Shown here one piece after another: positions 1 through 8,095 of a DNA stretch of 22,696 nucleotides. Position 1 is the stretch's first letter. Every line of letters starts with the position of its first letter. The notes below the pieces were generated by a model. The model was given only the letters and a program-made list of their open reading frames with translations, did not search any database and was not told the origin of the DNA. Position numbers and translations under genes: made by a program. Source of the stretch: Apostichopus parvimensis (lineage: Eukaryota; Echinodermata; Holothuroidea; Aspidochirotida; Stichopodidae); assembly GCA_000934455.1 (NCBI GenBank), contig KN882323.1, forward strand, positions 108,123 to 130,818, in the 5' to 3' direction.

Positions 1-20
1 ATGTATGTGTGCATTTATGT

Positions 21-590
21 CTAAGCACGCAATTCAGTTTCACGCACACAGTGAGTTCGTTCACTGCGGCGATCATCATGTAACTGAATCTTGCAAGGAC
101 GACTAATTCCTTTGGGGCGGCCAGGGAGTTTCTTTGAACGGTTGCCATGACGACATTTGGACACAATTTCGCTACGCTTGCTGATTGATTTGTAGCTTTT
201 GTCGGCTCTGCTTCTTAATATGAAGAACTTTTCTTCCATACAGAGGTTATACACTGGTTAGAGCTGCGCTTATGTGCATTGTAGTGCTTTAGGATTTCCC
301 AAGAATTGCATTGATCGATTTTCTTTCTTTTAAATCCAAGATATGTTTGAAAACTCAGTTTTCTTTTTGGTAACGTTCGTTGTGGAAAGATTTGGTGTGG
401 TTGATGTACCTTGCCTTGAGGCTCCCACTAGCCAGACGGATATATAAGGCTGTCTCTTGATAAGTCGTGAGCTTTTCTTTGTAGATTATATCGCTGGCGA
501 GACATTCCCGGACAGGGGGCAGTCGCTCTTTTAAATGCAATTGCAAGTTATTTCTCTTTCGGTATGATCTTGTTATTACGGGCTTTTATT
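21..590 (-). pseudogene. GIY-YIG endonuclease ORF relic of a retroelement (C-terminal part)
   Basis: Read on the minus strand from about 590 down to 21, conserved blocks of a GIY-YIG-type endonuclease ORF appear in order but in shifting frames. They are NNKIIPKEK near 580, ECLASDIIYKEKL, then LYIRLASGSLKARYINHTKS (near 455-400), KHILDLKERK after a stop at 357-355, and NLCMEEKFFI plus KRSEIVSKCRHGN near 250-130. The expected Gly of the YIG motif is Arg here (YIR). At least one stop and two frame changes break it, so it cannot make a full protein. From memory of the family, such ORFs accompany reverse transcriptases of Penelope-like and related retroelements. No RT is visible upstream (higher coordinates), so the copy is truncated. 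Residues after CRHGN probably run past the true end. The family is fairly sure; the exact element class is not. Confidence 0.6.
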
Positions 591-752
591 ATTTGCCGCA
601 TACTCCTCATGCAACTTTAGCCAATTTTGATGTTGTTCTTGTTCAAATGTATATGTATATATAATATAGTATTGTTCGATACAGGTGACAAATGCCTTCA
701 GTGGAATTACGACCTTTCTTATCGGTTTCTGGACATACTGGACATATTATCA

Positions 753-823
753 GCGTCCATAGCCTAGTGGTTAGGGTGTCCGCATATCAAGCGGAGGCCC
801 GGGTTCGAATCCCGGTGGAGGCT
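753..823 (+). tRNA. tRNA-like gene, anticodon ATC (would read Asp GAU)
   Basis: A 71-base cloverleaf can be folded. The acceptor is GCGTCCA with TGGAGGC (one G-G mismatch at the third pair). The D arm starts at 762. The anticodon stem TCCGC/GCGGA encloses loop ATATCAA, giving anticodon ATC at 786-788. The T arm is CCGGG-TTCGAAT-CCCGG. The A box TAGCCTAGTGG (760-770) and B box GGTTCGAATCC (802-812) both fit the Pol III consensus. A TTTTT terminator lies at 829-833, six bases past the end. There is no intron and CCA is not encoded, as expected in eukaryotes. Oddities are the ATC anticodon (Asp tRNAs normally have GTC), a T discriminator, the mismatch and a 3-base variable loop. A tRNA-derived SINE head or a decayed copy is a real alternative. 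Confidence 0.6.
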
Positions 824-2873
824 GGAAGTTTTTCCCCTGTTCTGGATTTTTAAACTCACAACGATTTCAATATATGTTTTATACGTTATATCTTTTCATT
901 CCGCAGGGTTTACCACCTGGAAATTTCGTATACAAAATATATACATTCCATTTACCCTTGCCCTCTTTGTTCTTGTACAATGTGGACTTCTTGTCCTCAT
1001 GAAACGAAACCGAGGTTAGTAATTCAGTGAATTTCCGTAGAGAATGACAAATAATAATAAAATACTTTTGGTTTACAACTTGCATCTTTCTAATATGTAC
1101 TAGACAACATAACTTGTCAACTCCTTAAATATGTTAGGCCTTCTCCTCTCATCCATTAAATTTTCGTGCAATATTCGTTGTTTAAATGTTTTCTTTTTTA
1201 TCCTTCCAGTTAGAAGACTAATCAGTATTTAATAGTTTTCTCAAACGAAAAGCCATGTAATTAAGAAGAAATAATAATATGTAATTAACAGAATTACACT
1301 AAACTTACAGAATTGTTAAATGCTTAAAGGTTTACAAGAAAGAAGATATCCTTTCAAATACAGCCATGGAGTAAACTAAAGCTCTTCCAAAACGTCATTC
1401 TTTTGATTTAGTATTGTATACATATTGTTATGTATGTTGTTTTCTTCTTCCCGTGGCCAGTTGCGTCTATGTGCCGAAATGTTTGCAGGTATTTACTTTC
1501 TTTGAATAAGTTAAGTTTATAAATGTTCATGTGATTTGATGGTCTTCTAGTCTTTCATACACAACACATTTATTTGTGATTAGTGCCCCACGAGTTTGGT
1601 CTTAGGCCAGATATGTAGGTTAGCAGAAAAGCAATAGAAGAAACGGAATGTTAAAACAAATTTAACTTGCAAAAGAGAATTAAATAATTCAACTTGAAAA
1701 ACACTTTATAGTAAAATCACATCATTCGATCGGAACTAGGATTCTTTGTACTATTATTTTATCACAAGCGTTGGGTCGCAGTTCTTTTTTAATAATCACA
1801 GCACTGAGTATTATTATTTGTAGAGATCGGCTAAAAATACTGATTTGTGTCTGATGTGGCGTTGGACGCTACAATGGATAACGCAGAGGAAGCCAAGTTT
1901 GAGGCTTCGTAGGAAGTTACATTGAACGCTTTTTTGATACACTGCTTTATTGTGTATCTTTTGTTTTCAAGAATTACCTTTGGCACTCATCTAAGAACTT
2001 GTTTAGCTGTTTTGTATTATAGGCACAGTGTTACTGAACACAAATACGATACTTTGAGAAACGGTAAAGAAGTGGCATTACATCATTCTTAATGCCTCGA
2101 TACCTACTCACTCATCCCCGTTCCTAACTCAAGTATCATGCACGTTTCCTTTAGCAGTCATCGTTAGTTGATTAACAAGGCAACAATTAAGTCACAAATA
2201 CACGAATTATAGACCCACTATTAAATTTTCACCTGCTGTTCACGTCACCTTATTCATAATATATTATTGTTAATTTGCAAATATGCAATATTTGGGTGCT
2301 AAGTTTTCACTGAACCCCTTTTGCATCGTAACAATGAAGGCATTATTTCTTTACAATAGTAGTGACGTCGTACAAGTGTCGGGTCACGGGGGTTCACCAA
2401 AGACTAATCCGGGCACTTATGAAACAGGTAAGATCAGATAGATAAAGTCCTAGCAAACGAAAGGCGGAAGTATACGTAGTGTCTCACATAAATGCGTCTT
2501 GGGAAATTTCAAAGCCCACGTAACAGTAGTTAAAGCCCTGATCGACTGGTCGGATACCTACGTACACATAATACTATGCATGTTAAATTGTTTCCACCAT
2601 TTAGGTGTTTGACCATCAAAGAAAACATGTCAATGACGTGGAGCGATTAGGAAGGCATTGTAGATCGAAATGCCGGAAAACACAAAAAGTAAAAAAAAAA
2701 AATCAGTTATCGTTAAATACGATCCCATGCAAGTTTGGACTTAACCCGAGCATTATAAACCGTTGTGACCATTTATATTGTTGTGTTTGGGGAAATAAAA
2801 TCATTTTTGTAGCACACGTTAATATCTTTTCATTATAATTTACATTGAGTTTTATACGTATCTACCCCTACAG
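824..2873. other. AT-rich non-coding stretch, no gene seen
   Basis: Only short chance reading frames occur. One possible exon at 2605-2688 (acceptor TTTAG, donor-like GTAAAA) is open but its phase does not fit the next exon. A poly-A run lies at 2688-2701. If the tail exons at 2874-3134 are real, this is probably intron of that gene, with the tRNA-like gene inside it or just upstream. Confidence 0.5.
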
Positions 2874-2910
2874 ACTTGTCGGCGATGAAAGAAGCAAGAC
2901 ATGTTAACAG
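2874..2910 (+). CDS. Short penultimate exon of an upstream receptor gene (candidate)
   Basis: The exon is 37 bases, between acceptor CTACCCCTACAG and donor CAG|GTTAGT. Only a phase-1 entry keeps it open; it then reads LSAMKEARHVN and leaves two bases of an Arg codon. That phase-2 exit joins exactly to the exon at 3023, giving VNRKPLSETYEV. The agreement of both splice sites and phases is the main evidence. The basic, hydrophilic sequence would suit a cytoplasmic stretch just inside the membrane. No transmembrane or Ig exon on this strand could be found upstream in the window, so either the rest of the gene lies beyond base 1 or this is an orphan remnant. Confidence 0.4.
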
Positions 2911-3022
2911 GTTAGTTGTTACTAGTTAACACCTATTACACGATAAAACAAGATTATTTTCATTGCTGTTCAATTCCAATAAATTTACAAATATTAAGTT
3001 TATATAATATATTTCATTACAG

Positions 3023-3134
3023 AAAACCGCTATCCGAAACTTATGAAGTTGACGATACCAGTACTTACTTCTTCATATCTGAGGCACAGGTTTACGACGA
3101 TGTATTATCAGGAGACAATGAATTTGAACCTTAA
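3023..3134 (+). CDS. Last exon of a receptor: tyrosine-rich ITAM-like cytoplasmic tail (candidate)
   Basis: It follows acceptor TTTCATTACAG and runs in phase to TAA at 3132-3134. The encoded tail has three tyrosines in acidic context: TYEVDD, then TYFFISEAQVYDDVL. The last two form YxxI-(5)-YxxV, close to an ITAM (YxxL/I, 6-8 spacer, YxxL/I) but one residue short. From general knowledge, such motifs in receptor tails become phosphorylated and bind SH2 proteins, so an immune-type receptor is plausible. An AATAAA at 3389-3394, inside the first copy of the fold-back repeat, is the nearest candidate polyadenylation signal. No membrane segment or ectodomain is visible. It may be the end of a paralogue of the Ig receptor downstream; that is inference. 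Confidence 0.45.
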
Positions 3135-3341
3135 AGCAACAGAAACGATTTCTGGAGGATTAGTGGATATTGTGGGTTATAAGAGAAACAATTTTTGGTT
3201 TCCTTTACATTTCAAACAAGAACTTGGCATCAAACTCAAGAGACTACAATGACATCTGTATAGTGTTGTGTATAACTGTTCTTCATTCATACTTAGTAAA
3301 GATTCCTAAATCCTATTGGTCCATTCAGGTCAGCTGACCGT

Positions 3342-3777
3342 GGTTAATCCTGTGAGTAACGCACGGTAAAATTACGGGGCATCACTTTAATAAATCTTTG
3401 GTTATATGTAACCAAAAATGTTTTGTTTTATGATTTTTCTCCCACACAAATGGTAGTGTATGAATGAACGGGGTTAATCAACGGTCTAGCGTGCGTTACT
3501 CACAGGATTAATGCACGATCGGTGCGATCTGTGAGTAACGCACGGTAAAATTACGGGGCATCACTTTAATAAATCTTTGGTTATATGTAACCAAAAATGT
3601 TTTGTTTTATGATTTTTCTCCCACACAAATGGTATTGTATGAATGAACGGGGTTAATCAACGGTCTAGCGTGCGTTACTCACAGGATTAATGCACGATCG
3701 GGGGATAATGCAAGCGATGCACGAGGGCGGAGCCCGAGTGCATCCAGCGATAGCACGCTAGACCGTTGATTAACCCC
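3342..3777. repeat. Nested fold-back (MITE-like) element with 179-bp tandem duplication
   Basis: Two copies of a 154-bp unit (3351-3504 and 3530-3683) lie 179 bases apart and differ at one site I could find (G at 3456, T at 3635). Each unit is bounded by a perfect 14-bp inverted repeat, TGTGAGTAACGCAC and its complement, which extends imperfectly outward. Inside each is an 8-bp hairpin, TTTGGTTA-TATG-TAACCAAA. A further perfect 25-bp inverted repeat pairs 3649-3673 with 3753-3777, enclosing a GC-rich imperfect hairpin around 3716-3745. Nothing is encoded. Terminal inverted repeats without coding capacity fit a MITE or fold-back transposon. I saw no clear target-site duplication, so the outer borders are approximate. 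Confidence 0.75.
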
Positions 3778-4578
3778 TTATTTATCTTACTATGTGAAAC
3801 TTTCATATTTTACTTTGTTCATCTTTTCATGTTAATATTTGTAAATACCTAACATGTTGTTCAGAATTGTAAATGTTGTTTTGTTTTTGGAGTGCTCCCC
3901 ATTTAAAATGAGAAGCTTGCATTTTTTAGACTTGGGTTCTTCATTTTGCGGTTCGGGTTGACGACACACGTAGGCCCATGGTAAACAGTTAATTGTGTCT
4001 AACTCAATGTGTCAATAACTAAATGTAAAAATATATGGATATTAATATCTCGTATCTTTAAGGTCAAGATACACTTAGCAGATGCCCTTAAAATTTGCAC
4101 AGATTGAGAAGCTATATATCAAAACCCTATACTCCAAATTTGGATTTCCACGATCGTGTGATTGCTGTTCTATGTAAGTTAATCACCAAGCTCATCCCGT
4201 AAGATGATATACGTCATGGGGAAACTACCACGGTGGCCAAAACTGCATAGGCAGAATGTGCTAACCAAGATCCAAAACGTAAACAATACGCCACGGACAG
4301 TCAACAAAATATCTGAAAATGGATGCACAACAGTACCGAGATTTGTGCAAGTTTCGTGTTCGTCTAACACTGATAGTTCGGTAACACTGCACTCAGCTAG
4401 CCTAGCTGCCTAAGACCAAGATTTATTTCCGAGTTATTTCTATCATGGGGACAGATTGGTAATATCGGATATAGTCCTAACCAGTCACACAACTAGCCTA
4501 TATAGTACGCTAGGCCTAACGTTACTATTGCGTTCCGTCAAGACGAGTAATTTCGACATCGCTGTCCGATCAGATCCG
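3778..4578. other. Non-coding stretch, no gene seen
   Basis: Overlapping frames of 60-97 codons on both strands at 4179-4749 have no recognisable motif and look like chance ORFs. A TAGGCCTA palindrome lies at 4511-4518. Confidence 0.4.
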
Positions 4579-4728
4579 TTATTCGATGGTCTCATATTCG
4601 AACATGTAGGGAAAAACTCCCCCACGGTTCTCAAACATGGTCTCCATTTCTCGGCCTTCTTTGCTATCGCTATCGGAATCCGAAAGCATATGATTATTAA
4701 ATTTACGGTCAATGCCACTGGCCGCCAT
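4579..4728 (-). CDS. 49-codon ORF: acidic leader resembling the N terminus of PYxFEP proteins (candidate)
   Basis: On the minus strand an ATG at 4728-4726 in a strong context (GCAAAATGGCGGCC) opens a 49-residue frame. It starts MAASGIDRKF, contains SDSDSDSKEG and ends ENRGGVFPYMFEYETIE before TAA at 4581-4579. A Ser/Asp-rich leader followed by a PYxFE motif is, from memory, how some transposon-related or domesticated invertebrate proteins start (those with P2X7-intracellular-like or DDE domains). Past the stop, the same frame still reads SDSDVEITRLDG after one more stop, so the frame may be decayed. No downstream exon was found on this strand. It is either an abandoned first exon or the 5' end of a degraded element; the protein family is uncertain. 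Confidence 0.3.
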   Translation of the reverse strand: MAASGIDRKFNNHMLSDSDSDSKEGREMETMFENRGGVFPYMFEYETIE

Positions 4729-5290
4729 TTTGCAATATGTGTGAGCTAGCTATGCATGCTGTGTATGCATATCAGTGCGTGTATACCAACTGTATGTGGT
4801 AGCAGTAAGCACCCCCCTGCGACGATATCATACAGTTTCGACTTGGTAAGCAAATGACGTCATTTGTGTTCTACTTTTTCTAACCGAGGCAATTTAGCCG
4901 ATTTTTGCGGAGTTTTAGTTTCTTAATAGGAGGCAAATGCAAGGAATTTTTGAAACAAGAAGTCATGCAATGTTTTGTTTGATGTCTTATGTACCAATCT
5001 GTCATTTTTCAAATAAATCCCAATCCTAACTTTCTTGTAACAGACTGTTGAGGAAATAATTTTCACTAGTTAGAGATTTCTCCATACTCAATACACTGCG
5101 CAGAACAGTTACATGTTTGCCCTCTTCTGCGCTTCCCCCGTGATGTCACGAAAGCTATTACGTAATAGTACTTGTTACCAATTTCTACTCCTTTGGAGAT
5201 GGAAAATGGACGCGGAGTTGGGTTTTTGTAACATTAGAATTGTTACGTTTTACATTATTGAAAGTCAACTATACATATCCCTTGACCTTC
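4729..5290. other. Non-coding stretch, no gene seen
   Basis: No open frame with a recognisable motif. If the short minus-strand ORF ending at 4579 is a real first exon, the first few hundred bases here would be its promoter side, but I see no defined element. Confidence 0.4.
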
Positions 5291-5680
5291 AATATTTCCA
5301 TATCTTAGTGTACAGATAAAACGATAAGAAGTGCTCGCATCTTAATATTTCATTATCTTAGTGTACTTATAATAGGATATTAAGATTTTGTATCCCATTA
5401 TTTCAATATATTAAAGTGCAAATATTAAGATCTCGTACCACAATATTTCAATATATCAATGTTCAGTTATTGAGATATTAAGATATCGTAGATATTTTGT
5501 CAATATCGTTATGTATAGGTATTAAATATTAAGATCTTGTATCTTAATACTTCAATGATATCTTAATGTACAAATATAAGTATATTTAAATCTTGTTTCT
5601 CAATTTTAACATCTCAACGTAAAGATACCGAGATATTAACATCTCGTATCTCAATGCACACATATTGAGATATTTATATA
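5291..5680. repeat. Degenerate minisatellite, about 52-bp unit, 7-8 copies
   Basis: AT-rich sequence repeats with unit starts near 5291, 5344, 5397, 5442, 5493, 5546, 5602 and 5653, so spacings are 45-56 and mostly 51-53. A typical unit runs AATATTTCAATATCTTAGTG, then a spacer, then ATTAAGATCTCGTATC. Copies differ at many sites, so the array is old. Nothing is encoded. Confidence 0.7.
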
Positions 5681-6162
5681 ATTCACCTAAACTATATTAG
5701 TATCTCGTTGGCACCTTACAAGTTCCGTAGATATCCCACCTGGGGTTTCCCACTGCTGTATAGGAGGCATAGCCAAAAACTCGTTTGATTCTTCGACCCC
5801 TTACCTCCGATATTTGACCCGATAACATATCAAGTTAAGGAGGCGTAACATCACACCCTAAGGCACGCATCATTGGATAAACCAAAACTCTCGCACAACT
5901 AATATGTACATTTGGTTCATTGGAAGGGAACTAGTGAGTGTTACGTTATCTAAAGATAGAAAAAATTTAAAAAAATGAAGAACCATACCAAAATATCCCA
6001 ATATAATTGCAATTACGATGTATCTCAACTTTTATGCATACAAAATATTCCTAATATGACCTAAAGAAGTGAACTTACATCACTAAACGTTGACATTTAA
6101 AGTTTCATATAGCCTCTGTACATTTGCAGTTTAAAAGTCTAGCTGCGTAGGTCACTTATTTT
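5681..6162. other. Non-coding stretch upstream of the U2-like RNA
   Basis: No ORF. A TTTAAAA run near 6131-6137 lies about 30 bases before the U2-like 5' end and could be the TATA-like element of an snRNA promoter. I could not recognise a proximal sequence element. Confidence 0.35.
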
Positions 6163-6341
6163 AGCGCTTCTCGGCCTTTTGGCTAAGATCATGGGTAATA
6201 TCTGTTCCCTTTCGATGGGAATGGTGATGCACATCCGACGATGATCACACAGTCACAGTCCCGATGCAAGGGGACTGGGGTTGAGAGCGGATCAGTCGTT
6301 CGGTAGTTTGGTTTTCGTGCCCAGTTTCTTTCCTGGGCGAC
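6163..6341 (+). ncRNA. U2-type snRNA-like gene, divergent after stem I
   Basis: Bases 6165-6191 match the 5' end of U2 snRNA (stem I with core GGCCTTTTGGC and following TAAGATCA) essentially exactly. The branch-site pairing region follows in place but reads GGGTAATATCTGTTC where U2 has GTGTAGTATCTGTTC, so GUAGUA becomes GUAAUA. The rest is unlike U2 in sequence yet folds well: TTCCC-loop-GGGAA (6206-6222), CAGTCCC-loop-GGGACTG (about 6256-6278) and a terminal GCCCAG-loop-CTGGGC (6319-6338). Length, about 179, is close to U2 (about 188). Before the last hairpin, AGTTTGGTTTTCG is at most a weak Sm-site candidate. A perfect 7-bp inverted repeat, ACTTTTT-CTT-AAAAAGT, follows at 6340-6356. It could be a variant snRNA, a chimeric retropseudogene or the U2-derived head of a SINE. 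Confidence 0.5.
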
Positions 6342-8043
6342 TTTTTCTTAAAAAGTATCTTATTTTGCGTCTGTCACTGACGCTCAAAATCGCCCTCACG
6401 TTGTAGTTACCTACATGACTATACTCCCTGGTATGTTGTCCGCCCAAAAAATAACATCATGAACAACCGAAAAGTTCTTCCTAATACTGCAAGCACTCTA
6501 CGCACACACGCAAACACTGCGCATTTGAAGGCAAATGCAACTATAGTTGCTACTGTAATTGCAAGACACACAAATTATCATTACACTATCTGATCTTTGC
6601 AAATCCGAAGTTCAAATGTTTTAAAAATCTTGATGTAGAGGATATGAGATAAGTATCATTTCCGTAACTTCTCTAAAGATCTCATGTTCTCAAGTCAACT
6701 CTGTGACTGCATAACTCTGTGATTATTTGCTGACTGTTTTCAAGCCCGCGGGGTAAGGCCAGGTTCTGCTATACTACGGTGCTTTGGTTGCGTGGGAGTC
6801 GCCTTGGGCTAGCGTTACTTGCAGTACAAGTACTACGGGATATGAATGCTCAGTTTAAGCATTATTGTAGGTGGTTAATAAAGCAGCATTCTATGTTGGT
6901 AGCTTAGACAGTATATTGTCAGTTTTCTTTTTTAATATTAAGTTGTTGTTATAGATAGAATTGCCATTGACTTGGCACTACTGGTACCCTTAAACATTGT
7001 TCTGCATTGGATTAACACTAGTGTCGTTTTATATCTTAGTATGTCATAATGATGTCCATTGCATGTTTCCTTTCGGAATTGGTTTAAGCGATGGAAATAT
7101 TTTGTTTCTGGGATGTGTAAATACCGTATTCCTGTTTAATTATTGTTGTTTATATTCTTTTCTTCCGGTGCATAATCATAACCCACTGCTCTGTTGATCT
7201 TGATCTCTGATTTTTGTTCCAATAAATGGCGTCAACAAGCAAACATGGTGAAATATAAAATACTGTTTTCGTGCATGTTCTCCACCACATCCTTACATAC
7301 TGAAAAATAAATATCGGTGGAATGGAATGGATGGGGCAACATAGTTTGGGCGCTCAGTTGCTTAATTGTATTGGAGCCTATTCGAATGTAAGAAGGATCC
7401 CAATGCGAGTAGTTAAGTCTAAGAAAAGGTCCGTTACTAACTAAGACCTGAACTGGTTATTATTTCTATTACTGAACATTATATAATTTGTTAGGGCTAT
7501 GGTGGTCTACGTCTATTTGTCGAGAAACGTTTACCTAGTACACGGATTTTAGCTGTTGTGTAGAGGCCTATATATTGCTATGAACGAAACTATTCACGTA
7601 GTTTTTGAACACGACAGTCAAGAAGTTGCCATAAAATTGAATCCCGGTACAATATGATACAGAATCATGACCTCATTGCAAGAGTTTACCATTGGCCTCG
7701 TGATTAGCAAACTATATTAAGAAATTCATAACTTCAGACAAAGTGTTTACATATTATAATTTTGGTATGTCGTTTGGACGCCAAGCTATAACACGTTCAG
7801 CAAACGCAAAGCGAAACTATAACTGTAGAGACGCGGACTATCGACTTATGGATCAAATTCCAACTGAGCGATTGAACAAACATTTAAGTATTGATATGGA
7901 TTGCGAAAAATGGTACGCTTACCATTAACATACCTGAAGTGAGGACGGTTGGATTGTTGTATACAACGGGACGTTTTGAATATTTCAAAAACATAACCGG
8001 GATTACTTTATAATATTACTTACGACAGGAAGAACATAAGAAG
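6342..8043. other. Non-coding stretch before the Ig-GTPase gene
   Basis: No supported gene. Frames at 6997-7197 and 7743-7928 lack motifs. CAATAAA occurs near 7220 without an associated gene. Just before the main gene, TTTATAATATT at 8008-8018 is a possible TATA box, but it would give a 5' leader of only a few bases, so an unseen upstream leader exon is also possible. Confidence 0.4.
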
Positions 8044-8095
8044 ATGACTGTCCTAACACTCGTTGCAGCTACATTATGTTCTCTGCTGATTTGTG
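8044..8095 (+). CDS. Exon 1: signal peptide
   Basis: ATG at 8044 starts MTVLTLVAATLCSLLIC, a short N-region and a long hydrophobic core, as in a secretory signal. The exon ends in phase 1 (TGT G|GTAACT at 8095/8096), the standard arrangement ahead of Ig-domain exons. A small residue after the core (Cys17-Gly18-Ala19) gives a plausible cleavage site. The upstream bases (AGAAG before ATG) are acceptable as a start context. Confidence 0.75.

Noticed and set aside
21..254. Minus-strand frame with SYKSISKR and LPGRPKGIS, at first resembling a Tc1/mariner helix-turn-helix
   Set aside because: NLCMEEKFFI and KRSEIVSKCRHGN, together with the frame at 355-546, fit the C-terminal end of a GIY-YIG retroelement ORF better.
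2605..2688. Possible exon reading FDHQRKHVNDVERLGRHCRS between TTTAG and GTAAAA
   Set aside because: Exit phase 0 does not match the phase-1 entry of the exon at 2874, and the sequence has no recognisable domain.
5291..5680. Regularly spaced repeats considered as a CRISPR array
   Set aside because: Eukaryotic context, degenerate units, no conserved repeat with unique spacers and no cas genes.
6997..7197. 66-codon hydrophobic plus-strand ORF
   Set aside because: T-rich sequence gives hydrophobic residues by default; no splice or start evidence.
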